Positions 50,728-58,069 of a stretch of 64,000 nt of DNA are shown here, one piece after another; the stretch's first letter is position 1; each line of letters opens with the position of its first letter. Origin of the DNA: Polyangiaceae bacterium (GTDB taxonomy: Bacteria; Myxococcota_A; Polyangia; Polyangiales; Polyangiaceae); assembly GCA_029261965.1 (NCBI GenBank), contig JAJDAH010000070.1, forward strand, positions 1-64,000, in the 5' to 3' direction. Below the pieces are notes generated by a model that ran no database searches, was not told the DNA's origin, and was given only the letters and a program-made list of their open reading frames with translations. A program made the translations under genes and the position numbers.

Positions 50728-51903
50728 ATGGGTTTTCTCGGCTACCCCCGCCCCGACGGAAGCGTCGGAATTCGAAATCACGTCGCCGTCATCTCGACCG
50801 TCAGCTACGCCAACGGGGTGGTCCAGGCGATCGCCGACGCCGTCGACGGAACCAAGGGCATTACCCACTCCGAAGGCGATGGCCGCTCACCCCGTGACCT
50901 CGAGGTCACCGCGCGCACGTTGATCGGTCTGGGCTCGAACGCCAACGTCGCCGCGGTCTTGGTCGTGGGGCTCGGGAGCGAGGCGCACGGCGCTCAGGAA
51001 ATCGCCGACGCGATCGCCAAGACGGGCAAACCCGTCGAGCGAGTAGTCATCCAACAAAGCGGGGGATCGCGAAAATCCGTCGAACGGGGCACCGAGATCG
51101 CCCGCCGACTCGTCGGTGCCGCCCGAAGCATCCAGCGCCAGAACGCCGACTGGGAAAAGCTGACCGTCGCGATGGAGTGCGGCGGCTCCGACGCCCTGAG
51201 CGGCATCACGGCGAACCCTTCGATTGGGTGCTTCGCGGACTGGCTCGTCAAAAACGGGGGCACCGTCATCATCAGCGAGGTCACCGAGATGATCGGTACC
51301 GAAGAAATCCTCGGGCGGCGCGCCAGAAACGAAGAGACGGCACAGAAAATCACCGCCGTGCTCGACAAGCAGAAACGTCTGGCTGGAGAGGTCCTGGGGC
51401 CGCTAGCTAGTGGAGCGACGATTTCTCCGGGCAACGTCGCCGGTGGCATCACGTCGATTCAGGAAAAATCGCTCGGCTGCATCGCCAAGGGCGGCACTTC
51501 CACGATCATGGATGTGCTCGAGTACGCCGCGAAACCCGAGCACCGCGGTCTGCACATCATGGACACGCCGGGCAGCGACATTTTTTCCATCACTGGCATG
51601 GCGGCAGCGGGAGCCCAACTCGTCATCTTTTCCACCGGTCGCGGATCCCCTGCAGGGTTTCCCATTGCACCGGTAGTCAAGGTGTCGACAAATAACGAAA
51701 TCTGGAAAGACCTGAACGACGACATGGACGTGAACGCCGGCAAAATCGTCGACGGCACGCGGGTCGCGGAAGTCGGCGAGGAGCTCGGTGAGTTCGTCAG
51801 GAGCATCGTCGGAGGCAAAGAAACCAAAGCCGAAGCAAATCGGTACGACCTGTTGGCGATCCACGCCGCGGGTCCAACCGTCCGCCGAAGCACCGCGCGC
51901 TAG
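50728..51903 (+). CDS. UxaA/SuyB-like large subunit, copy 1 (N-terminal cysteines lost)
   Basis: The 391-residue protein is a UxaA-family large subunit (GIRNHVAVISTV at the start, ANVAAVLVVGLGSE, ITANPSIGCFADWLVK, IMDTPGSDIFSITGMAAAGAQL). Compared with copy 2 and the usual family pattern, three cysteines are missing: residue 27 is Tyr (SYANG), 51 is Asp (SEGDGRS) and 84 is Ser (GLGSE). The later family motifs ECGGSDALSG (150-159) and EKSLGCIAKGG (246-256) are kept. RBS AGGAG at 50714. It is probably a partner subunit rather than a stand-alone enzyme. Substrate unknown: hydroxyacid dehydration or sulfo-lyase activity are possibilities. Confidence 0.9.
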   Translation: MGFLGYPRPDGSVGIRNHVAVISTVSYANGVVQAIADAVDGTKGITHSEGDGRSPRDLEVTARTLIGLGSNANVAAVLVVGLGSEAHGAQEIADAIAKTGKPVERVVIQQSGGSRKSVERGTEIARRLVGAARSIQRQNADWEKLTVAMECGGSDALSGITANPSIGCFADWLVKNGGTVIISEVTEMIGTEEILGRRARNEETAQKITAVLDKQKRLAGEVLGPLASGATISPGNVAGGITSIQEKSLGCIAKGGTSTIMDVLEYAAKPEHRGLHIMDTPGSDIFSITGMAAAGAQLVIFSTGRGSPAGFPIAPVVKVSTNNEIWKDLNDDMDVNAGKIVDGTRVAEVGEELGEFVRSIVGGKETKAEANRYDLLAIHAAGPTVRRSTAR

Positions 51904-51916
51904 CGGGAGAAGCGAA

Positions 51917-53020
51917 ATGGGGTTCGAAGGGTACGAACGTGCGGACGGCAGTGTCGGCATCCGAAATCACGTGGCAGTGATCGCGTCGGTCGCGTGCGCC
52001 AACGGCGTCGTCAACGCGCTGGCTCGCCGCTTCCCGTCGATCAAGCCGCTCACGCACAGCGAGGGTTGCGGTCGGGGCCCCAAGGACCTGATCCGAACGA
52101 CCCGCACGTTGTGTGGCCTCGGGAAAAATCCCAACGTGGCCGGTGTGCTGGTGGTGGGGCTCGGCTGCGAGTTTCTGAAAGCGCCGATGATCGCCGGAGA
52201 AATCCGATCCTCGGGCAAACCGGTCGAAGAGCTCGTGATCCAAGACAACGGTGGCTCTCAGAAAACCACCGAGCTCGCCGTCGAGCTGACCCGGCGACTG
52301 CTAGACGGAGCAGCGAGCGCACAAAAGTCTTCGCACGATTGGGACAAGCTCACGCTCGGCCTGGACTTCGGCGGGCTTGGAGCAGAAGCGCGAACGGCCA
52401 ACCCGGCGCTCGGCGTGGCGTGTGAATGGCTGATCCAGAAAGGCGGCCGTGTGATCATCAGCGAATCGAGCGAGATGGTCGGCAGCGAAGACGTCTTGAA
52501 GACTCGCGCCGCTTCCGAAGAGGTCTCGAAAAGGATCGCCATCGCGTTGGGCGAAAAGCGACGGATAGCACTCGAAGTCTTGGGAACCGACGAGCTGCCT
52601 CGCGGCGACGGCTTGGCTTCGTTCCCGCCGTCGACCAAGATCGAGGACCTCGTGGAATACGGCGAGGTGCCCAAAAAAAGGGGACTGAACCTGATGGACA
52701 CGCCCGAGAGCGACGTGTTCGCGGTCACCGGAATGGCCGCTGGTGGAGCGCAGCTCTTCGTTCAGACCACCGAGCAAGGCACGCCTGGCGGCTTTCCGAT
52801 CGCCCCGCTGCTCAAGGTCAGCACGAACAGTCGGGTGTTCGAGATGATGCCGGACGACATCGATCTCGACGCAGGAAGAATCGCAGGCGGAGAATCCGTC
52901 GACCAAGTGGGTAGCGATCTGGTCCACCTTCTCGAGCGCACGATCGGTGGCGAGCCGAGCAAAGCCGAAGCCGCCGGCTACGATCTCATGGCGATCCTCA
53001 CGTCAGGGCCGGCGTTCTGA
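51917..53020 (+). CDS. UxaA/SuyB-like large subunit, copy 2 (C-terminal motifs lost)
   Basis: The 367-residue paralogue follows copy 1 by 13 nt (RBS GGGAGA). It has the N-terminal family motifs intact: ACANGVV (Cys27), HSEGCGRG (Cys51), GLGCE (Cys84). It lacks the motifs that copy 1 keeps: the segment at 150 reads DFGGLGAEARTANP instead of ECGGSDALSGITANP. The stretch holding EKSLGCIAKGG is replaced by a shorter PRGDGLASFPPSTKIEDLVEY, a loss of about 19 residues. The end converges on and overlaps the PARG remnant. The two large subunits look like complementary halves of one active site. Confidence 0.9.
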   Translation: MGFEGYERADGSVGIRNHVAVIASVACANGVVNALARRFPSIKPLTHSEGCGRGPKDLIRTTRTLCGLGKNPNVAGVLVVGLGCEFLKAPMIAGEIRSSGKPVEELVIQDNGGSQKTTELAVELTRRLLDGAASAQKSSHDWDKLTLGLDFGGLGAEARTANPALGVACEWLIQKGGRVIISESSEMVGSEDVLKTRAASEEVSKRIAIALGEKRRIALEVLGTDELPRGDGLASFPPSTKIEDLVEYGEVPKKRGLNLMDTPESDVFAVTGMAAGGAQLFVQTTEQGTPGGFPIAPLLKVSTNSRVFEMMPDDIDLDAGRIAGGESVDQVGSDLVHLLERTIGGEPSKAEAAGYDLMAILTSGPAF

Positions 53021-53520
53021 CCGGCGAGAACCGCCGGCGAAACGGCGTGATTGTGCTCTGCTCGCGCGTCGAATCGAGAACTGCGAAGACGACCTGCTCG
53101 AACGCATTCTCGAACGGTCCGCTCAATGCCGCGTGAAAGAGCCCGGCCATCTCTTCGGGATCGTTTCTGAACACGCCGCATCCCCATGCCCCGAGCACCA
53201 GGTACGTGTGCTCGTGCTCGAGCGCAATGTTCAAGACCTTGTCGACGCGCGCCCTCATCTCGACCTTGATCTCGCCGCGGCGCCCGGGATCGCGCTCGAG
53301 CACGACTCCGGCGTTGACGGCAGGTAATTGAGCGCCAACGGCTCCTTCCGTGGCCTAGCCAGGCGCTCCGCAGCCGCGAGGGTCGTCTCACCGGTAACGA
53401 CGATTTCAGTCCGGTACGAACCGCTGGCGCTCGGACGAAGCTCCGCATCGGGTACATACGAAATCGTCCCCGACGCCGCGCGGTCCACGAGCGCACGAAC
53501 GGCAACGCACCTTGGTTTCC
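52998..53520 (-). pseudogene. Microbial PARG-like (TIGR02452/DUF2263) gene with internal deletion and frameshift
   Basis: Two reading frames on the minus strand match opposite ends of one protein. From about 53510 to 53325 the sequence encodes ALVDRAASGTISYVPDAEL ... EIVVTGETTLAAAERLARP ... EPLALNY, the N-terminal part of a macrodomain poly(ADP-ribose) glycohydrolase. From about 53322 in another frame it encodes PAVNAGVVLERDPGRRGEI, RVDKVLNIALEHEHTYLVLGAWGCGVFRNDP and EQVVFAVLDSTREQ, the C-terminal half. The central part, which normally carries the catalytic GGG(x)nQEE, is absent and the frame changes at the junction, near 53320. No start codon fits the N-terminus, so the gene is almost certainly dead. 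Confidence 0.8.
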
Positions 53521-53565
53521 GCGCGACACTAAGTCAAGGGGAACGTGGACTCCTGGTCCACCACC

Positions 53566-54537
53566 CTAGCGGATCTTGGGCGGGGTCTTGACGGCCTTTG
53601 GCGGCTCGAACTTCGCGGCGTCGAAGAAAATTTCGAGAGCCACTTCGACGACTTCGTCCTTCTTCACTTCGACGGTCTTTCCGTCAGACACGTTCGTGGC
53701 GGGGAGGAGGGCGTGCACGCGCACTTGTCCGACGGGCACGCCTTCGATTCGAAACTTGCCGTCGAGATCGGTGACGTCGAAGGTCGGAAACTTCAAGCTG
53801 TAGACGTCCGCCTTCATCCACTCGTGACCACCGTCCACGAGGTAGAAACGAAACGCAGGTTTGTCGGGATACAGCTTGATCGGATCGCCGCCGGGAATCA
53901 GCGCCATGATCGCCGGCTGCTTGGCGCGTCGGAGGGTCGGCATGTAGGCGCGGCCGTCCTTGTTCGTCAACTCGAGTCGCTGACCGAACGTCACCGCGAT
54001 GGTCTGAGTTCCCCAGGTGCAGCCCTTCGCGGCGACGTTCTTGACGAGGCCCTTGGCGGGAACGTAGGCGTCGTAACCCGTCACCGTGACCAGGGCGTCG
54101 GCCAAGCTCCTCATCATGCCCTCCCGAAAGAGCTTTCCATACATGTCGCGAGCGGGCTGGCATCGCGGTTCGGAGATCTTCGCGAGCACGTCCTTCAGTT
54201 CGGGAGCTTCGTCGCCCTTGACGGTCACGGTTCCCGCGACGGTACCGGTCGGTCCCGAATACGGCGCGCGCCCCTTGCTGTTGAGCGCGGCCTGCACGCT
54301 CGCGGCGGGGACTGGTACTCCCTCCGCCATCTTCTCGGCGGCGCTCGACGCCGGTCGCACCGCGCTCGACACCGGCTGCACCACGCTCGGGACCGACGAT
54401 GGGCTCGCCGTGCCAGAAGGCGTCACCTTCTCATCGCAGCCAGCCACCAGAGTTGCGCAACCGACAACAAAGGTGGCGGTGGCAACCCCGCGGCGGTCTG
54501 GGAACCGCAGCGTCGGAAAGCCGCGAAGCCCGGTCAA
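53566..54537 (-). CDS. Lipoprotein with cupredoxin-like and carboxypeptidase-regulatory-like regions
   Basis: The 323-residue protein has a lipoprotein signal (ATATFVVGCATLVAGCDEK) and a Ser/Pro/Val-rich linker (SSVPSVVQPVSSAVRPASSA). The first beta domain has GTVAGTVTVKGDEAPELKDVLAKI. The middle resembles plastocyanin-like domains (NVAAKGCTWGTQTIAVTFGQRLELTNKDGRAYMPTLRR) and is followed by a carboxypeptidase-regulatory-like beta sandwich (FDVTDLDGKFRIEGVPVGQVRVHALLP, about residues 255-285). The lack of a full Cu ligand set makes electron transfer uncertain. The TTG at 54537 is preceded by a strong Shine-Dalgarno, which settles the start. Confidence 0.82.
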   Translation of the reverse strand: MTGLRGFPTLRFPDRRGVATATFVVGCATLVAGCDEKVTPSGTASPSSVPSVVQPVSSAVRPASSAAEKMAEGVPVPAASVQAALNSKGRAPYSGPTGTVAGTVTVKGDEAPELKDVLAKISEPRCQPARDMYGKLFREGMMRSLADALVTVTGYDAYVPAKGLVKNVAAKGCTWGTQTIAVTFGQRLELTNKDGRAYMPTLRRAKQPAIMALIPGGDPIKLYPDKPAFRFYLVDGGHEWMKADVYSLKFPTFDVTDLDGKFRIEGVPVGQVRVHALLPATNVSDGKTVEVKKDEVVEVALEIFFDAAKFEPPKAVKTPPKIR

Positions 54538-54693
54538 ACGCCTCTCCTTTGCCTATTTTCCTTCATTTCTCGGCCGACGCTCACGCCCAAATGGCTCGCA
54601 TTCCATAGCCAGCGACGGTGTATCTAGCAAACCCCGGGCCGAAACGTCACTGGCTCGACGCGGCCCGCTCGGCTTCGCTAAGGTCCGCGCGGC
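54538..54693. promoter_or_regulatory. Divergent promoter region between two lipoprotein genes
   Basis: A 156-nt gap between the TTG start at 54537 and the GTG start at 54694. Locally AT-richer near 54552-54575 (cctattttccttcatttctc, read on the plus strand). Promoters of both genes must lie here; I cannot place -10/-35 elements with confidence. Confidence 0.35.
54541..54549 (-). promoter_or_regulatory. Shine-Dalgarno sequence deciding a TTG start
   Basis: On the minus strand AAGGAGAGG (54549-54541) lies just before CGT and the TTG at 54537-54535. The GGAG core is 6 nt from the TTG, the normal spacing. No ATG or GTG start exists near the signal peptide in this frame, so the TTG is the likely start of the lipoprotein gene. 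Confidence 0.8.
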
Positions 54694-55257
54694 GTGAACC
54701 TCCCCCGATCCCCAACCCACCGCAACGCGGTCGCGCTCGTGTTTTTGGCCCTGCTCGCCTGCAAGACCCGAGGGAATACGGCTCAGGAAACCGACGAGAC
54801 GACCGTGCCGGAAATCGCGCTGTCCGCAGCTCCGCCGCCGTCCGCGGCCGCCGCGCGAGCGAAGGCGTTCGCGATTGGAGAGACCGCCAAGACTTCGAGC
54901 TACGAACTGACGGTGGTGGGCGTCGAAGAATGCAAGCGCCGCGGCTTCACGCGACCGAAGAACGGCAACTTGTGGCTGGGAGTCGAAGTTCGACTGACGT
55001 CGATCTCGTCGAGGGAGCTCGTAGCCAACCCGAGAGACGCAAAACTGGTGGACGCCGAAGGGGTGAGCTTCAACTACACCTACGTCTTCAAGAGCACCTG
55101 CGAGCCGCGCCTCGACAACACTCGTCTCCAGCGAGACGACAAGGCGCGTGGGTTCTTGGTGTTCGAGATCCCGGAGGGATCACGCGGCCTCGAGCTCGTG
55201 TTCGACCCCATCCTCGTCGAAAAACCGGAGGCGGTGCGATTCGATCTGAACCGGTGA
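54694..55257 (+). CDS. DUF4352-like lipoprotein (first of tandem pair)
   Basis: A 187-residue protein with a lipoprotein signal (AVALVFLALLACKTRG), an Ala/Pro-rich linker, then an immunoglobulin-like beta domain in the pattern of DUF4352: SSYELTVVGVEECKR, NLWLGVEVRLTSISSRELVANPRDAKLVDAEGVSFNYT, DDKARGFLVFEIPEGSRGLELVFDPIL. Such domains are extracytoplasmic; function is unknown. GTG start at 54694. Its stop overlaps the GTG start of the next gene (GTGA), and the two proteins appear to be paralogues. Confidence 0.8.
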   Translation: MNLPRSPTHRNAVALVFLALLACKTRGNTAQETDETTVPEIALSAAPPPSAAAARAKAFAIGETAKTSSYELTVVGVEECKRRGFTRPKNGNLWLGVEVRLTSISSRELVANPRDAKLVDAEGVSFNYTYVFKSTCEPRLDNTRLQRDDKARGFLVFEIPEGSRGLELVFDPILVEKPEAVRFDLNR

Positions 55258-55790
55258 TTCGGTCCGCACGGATTTTCGAGCCGGGGGCACGGGGCATCTC
55301 CCGAATTCTGGCGAGCGCGGTAGTCGCCTCGAGCTCGTGGGGCACCCTTTCAGGCTGCGAGTTACTCGGAACCGCATCGGACGAGCCCGGCCCCGCCTTG
55401 TCGGCGGCTAGGCCCGGGAGCGCACCGAGCTACAGACTGAAAATCCTGAGCGTCCAGGACTGCCGCTGGCCCCCCCACGAAGCCGTGCAGCCTGGTTCCC
55501 GTCGGCTCGGCGTCCACGTCGAGCTCGAGGCCCACAGTGCGGAGCGTCTCCCCGCCAATCCGTTCTACGCTCGATTGCGAGACAAACGTGACCGATCGCA
55601 TCGGCCTGTCTTGGCGGGTTGCGAGCCCGAGCTCAACCACGCCCCTCTCCGAAAGGGTGAGCGCGTCCGGGGCTGGATCAACTTCGTGCTTCCGCGCGAT
55701 GCTGAGGGCCTCGAGCTCGTATATGCCCCGAAGCTCGGTACTAGTGAAGAACAGCCGACCAGCGTGCCGCTCGGCACACTCTTGCGCTGA
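55254..55790 (+). CDS. DUF4352-like lipoprotein (second of tandem pair)
   Basis: A 178-residue protein whose beta domain parallels its neighbour. Similar elements are YRLKILSVQDCR, RRLGVHVELEAHSAERLPANPFYARLRDK, and GERVRGWINFVLPRDAEGLELVYAPKL, matching LTVVGVEECKR, GVEVRLTSISSRELVANPRDAKLVD, and ARGFLVFEIPEGSRGLELVFDPIL. The lipobox is LSGC (SSWGTLSGCELLG), after a somewhat long N-region. GTG start overlapping the previous stop. The longer open frame upstream lies inside the first gene and is not real. Confidence 0.75.
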   Translation: MIRSARIFEPGARGISRILASAVVASSSWGTLSGCELLGTASDEPGPALSAARPGSAPSYRLKILSVQDCRWPPHEAVQPGSRRLGVHVELEAHSAERLPANPFYARLRDKRDRSHRPVLAGCEPELNHAPLRKGERVRGWINFVLPRDAEGLELVYAPKLGTSEEQPTSVPLGTLLR

Positions 55791-55908
55791 AGGCGCCTGG
55801 ACCGACGGGCAATCGACACGGAGCTCCAGCAACTTCTAGAAGTAGGTCGCCTGACGCGGCCTGCGGCAGATTTGCTTTAGCGCCGCAGGTCAACGACGAT
55901 TCGCCGTC

Positions 55909-56766
55909 GTGGCGTCGAGCAAAGAAGCGAAGGGCGGAGACACGGCCGACCCGGCGCCGCGGCCTCCACGCAAGGCGCGAGTCGGATATGACAATCTGCT
56001 CTTCGAGATAAAGGGTCCGCTGGCACTCATCAGCATCGATCGCGCCGACCGCCACAACGCCATCTCACTCGCTACCCTCGACGAGCTGCACGTCGCCATC
56101 GAAGAAGCCGAGCGGGCGCCCCAGGTCCGCGCGATCGCCATCACTGGCTCGGGCGACAAGGCCTTCGCTTCGGGCTCGGACCTCGCAGAAGTGGAAGCAC
56201 GCGATCTCCGCAAGGCCCTCGAGCCGCTGGTGCAGGGCGTCGCCGACCGGCTAGAACGAAGCCCGAAGCCGACCATCGCGGCGATCAACGGTCATTGCAT
56301 GGGTGGTGGCCTCGAGGTCGCCCTCGGATGCGATCTGAGAATCGCGACGACCAACGCGCGGTTCGCCACTCCCGAGGGAAACCTCGGCATCATTCCCGGG
56401 GGTGGCGCGACCCAACGGTTGCCGAGGATCATCGGCAAGGGCTGGAGCCTGGAGATGCTGATCATGGGTGAAGTGATCGACGCGGAGCGCGCGCTTCAGA
56501 TCGGGCTGGTGACTCGCGTCGTCGAGCCTGAAGAGCTCATCGACAGCGTGCGCCAGATGGCCGCTCGGCTGCAGACGTTCGCGCCATTGGTGCCTCAGTT
56601 CATGAAGGCGATGGTCCACTTCGGCATGGAAGGCAGCTTGCGGGCCGGTCTGGCGCTCGAAAAGTTCGCGCAAGCGGCGATCGTCGAAACCCCAGACAAG
56701 GCCGAGGGCATCCGAGCGTTTCTCGAAAAGCGACCACCAAAGTGGGAGTCGAACGACAACGACTGA
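55909..56766 (+). CDS. Enoyl-CoA hydratase/isomerase family protein
   Basis: A 285-residue crotonase-fold protein. First oxyanion segment KAFASGSDLAEV; second GHCMGGGLEVALGCD. Both acidic residues of classical enoyl-CoA hydratases are present: Glu in GGGLE and Glu in ATPEGNLGIIPGGGATQRL. It is thus a better candidate for true hydratase activity than the crotonase at 1336. About 28 residues of Lys/Pro/Ala-rich N-terminal extension precede the fold (KEAKGGDTADPAPRPPRKARVG). GTG start at 55909. The next gene starts at its stop (TGATG). Confidence 0.92.
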   Translation: MASSKEAKGGDTADPAPRPPRKARVGYDNLLFEIKGPLALISIDRADRHNAISLATLDELHVAIEEAERAPQVRAIAITGSGDKAFASGSDLAEVEARDLRKALEPLVQGVADRLERSPKPTIAAINGHCMGGGLEVALGCDLRIATTNARFATPEGNLGIIPGGGATQRLPRIIGKGWSLEMLIMGEVIDAERALQIGLVTRVVEPEELIDSVRQMAARLQTFAPLVPQFMKAMVHFGMEGSLRAGLALEKFAQAAIVETPDKAEGIRAFLEKRPPKWESNDND

Positions 56767-57497
56767 TGGGCGTCATCTCGTTGGTGGCGTGTGCGAGTCT
56801 CGGCGCGTTCTGGCTGGGGTGCTCGCGCTGCTCCGACGAGAGCACGGCCACGCCGCCCGAGCCGCCGGCGCGGGCACTGTCTGGCGACCCCGCCGCGCTC
56901 GAAAGTGAGCTCGGCGCATTGCGAGAAGCGTCGAAGCCATCAAGGCCCCTCAAAAAGTGCGAGCGGCCTCCCCTGGGCGATGTCGACGAAAAAATCTGCG
57001 CAAAAGCGCGGGCAGCCCTCGAGAGCCTGCGGGAAATCGAACGGACGGGCGCCGGCCCCGAGGCGATTCTGACGGCGTCGACGACTCTAGCTCACGACGC
57101 CACCCGAGCGTGGGAGGCCATCAGAAAGGCGGCCGTGCAAGACATGCTCTTGCTCGCCGGCGACGCCGCCGCGCCCGCAAAAGCCGCTCACGAAAACGCC
57201 CATGGTCACGAAGCGGAGGGGGAGCTGCCGGACATTGGTCCTTGGGCGCCGCTCCTACGCGGCTACTACGACACCGCCCACTCGGGACTGCGTCGCATCG
57301 AAATCCATCTTCGATACGCCTCACACCCCGTCCGGCTCACGGCGGCTACCCAACTCGAACGCTTCATGACGGCGCATCCACGAAACACCGGGGGCCGACG
57401 CATTGCCCGGGAATCGGCTGAGCGCGAGGCGGATCCAGCGCTCGCCACCCGGCTGCGCGCGCTGCTGCGCTCGCGCGCAGCGCCCGTCGACCGCTAG
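56766..57497 (+). CDS. Hypothetical lipoprotein
   Basis: An unrecognised 243-residue protein. The signal has a lipobox-like end (VACASLGAFWLGCSRCSDE) with Cys residues close together. The rest appears helical (LESELGALREASK, DEKICAKARAALESLREIERTG, AILTASTTLAHDATRAWEAIRKAAVQ, PVRLTAATQLERFMTAHP). It starts at ATG 56766 sharing the stop codon of the upstream crotonase gene (TGATG), implying coupled translation. It converges with the lipoprotein gene at 57502, 4 nt away. Confidence 0.7.
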   Translation: MGVISLVACASLGAFWLGCSRCSDESTATPPEPPARALSGDPAALESELGALREASKPSRPLKKCERPPLGDVDEKICAKARAALESLREIERTGAGPEAILTASTTLAHDATRAWEAIRKAAVQDMLLLAGDAAAPAKAAHENAHGHEAEGELPDIGPWAPLLRGYYDTAHSGLRRIEIHLRYASHPVRLTAATQLERFMTAHPRNTGGRRIARESAEREADPALATRLRALLRSRAAPVDR

Positions 57498-57501
57498 CAC
57501 C

Positions 57502-58068
57502 TCAAATGGTCGTGCCCGCTTCGGCCGAACCGGCGTCGGCAGCGTCCATCTCCGGCGGAGCCGCCGGTGGGTTTTCGTCCGGGACAGGCACGTCGCTCGG
57601 CGGCTGCCGATCGGACGGCTCCGGCGGTGGGATCCGGCGCGGCGGTCGACTCGGTGTGCCCCCGGAGCTCGACGTGGCGCCGAGCAACTTCATGTGAATC
57701 TCGATCGAATGAACGCTCCGTCGGCATTCGTCCTGATGGTCGACGAGCAACGTCGACACGGCGTCCTCGTGACCCGGAAGCGACGCGCGAATCGTCCACT
57801 CGCCTTCGGCAACCGCCGCGTGATAGCAGGGCGCCACGTCTTCTTCGACTTCACCGTTCGTGAGGCGAACTTCTGCGTCACAGGTCGCTCGACCGGTTCG
57901 CCCGTCGATGACGTCAATCTGTGCGTGGTCGTGGCATTGGGATGCCACGGCGGCGATGGTGCCCGCTGCAACGAACCCGCCGATGCCGATGCCGGCGGCG
58001 ATGCACGCGGAGCAAGCGAGCGCAACCGCCACAGTCCCGAGGCAAACGGCCGACCGTCGTCGCCGCAC
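57502..58068 (-). CDS. Hypothetical exported protein with proline-rich tail
   Basis: A 188-residue unrecognised protein. It opens with a basic N-terminus and a hydrophobic segment (VRRRRSAVCLGTVAVALACSACIAAGIGIGGFVAAGTIAAV) that is either a lipoprotein signal or two membrane helices. A small beta domain with cysteines follows (AQIDVIDGRTGRATCDAEVRLTNGEVEEDVAPCYHAAVAEGEWTIRASLPGHED, about residues 50-105), then a Pro/Asp-rich tail. I choose the GTG at 58068, one nucleotide after the upstream gene's stop; a GTG at 58113 would overlap that gene. Confidence 0.7.
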   Translation of the reverse strand: MRRRRSAVCLGTVAVALACSACIAAGIGIGGFVAAGTIAAVASQCHDHAQIDVIDGRTGRATCDAEVRLTNGEVEEDVAPCYHAAVAEGEWTIRASLPGHEDAVSTLLVDHQDECRRSVHSIEIHMKLLGATSSSGGTPSRPPRRIPPPEPSDRQPPSDVPVPDENPPAAPPEMDAADAGSAEAGTTI

Positions 58069-58069
58069 T

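Noticed and set aside
51788..51916. N-terminal extension of UxaA copy 2
   Set aside because: It lies within the end of copy 1 in another frame. The family start and GGGAGA site support ATG 51917.
54618..55253. First part of the 390-residue open frame ending at 55790
   Set aside because: It overlaps the first DUF4352-like gene in another frame and is Arg-rich. The real gene starts at GTG 55254.
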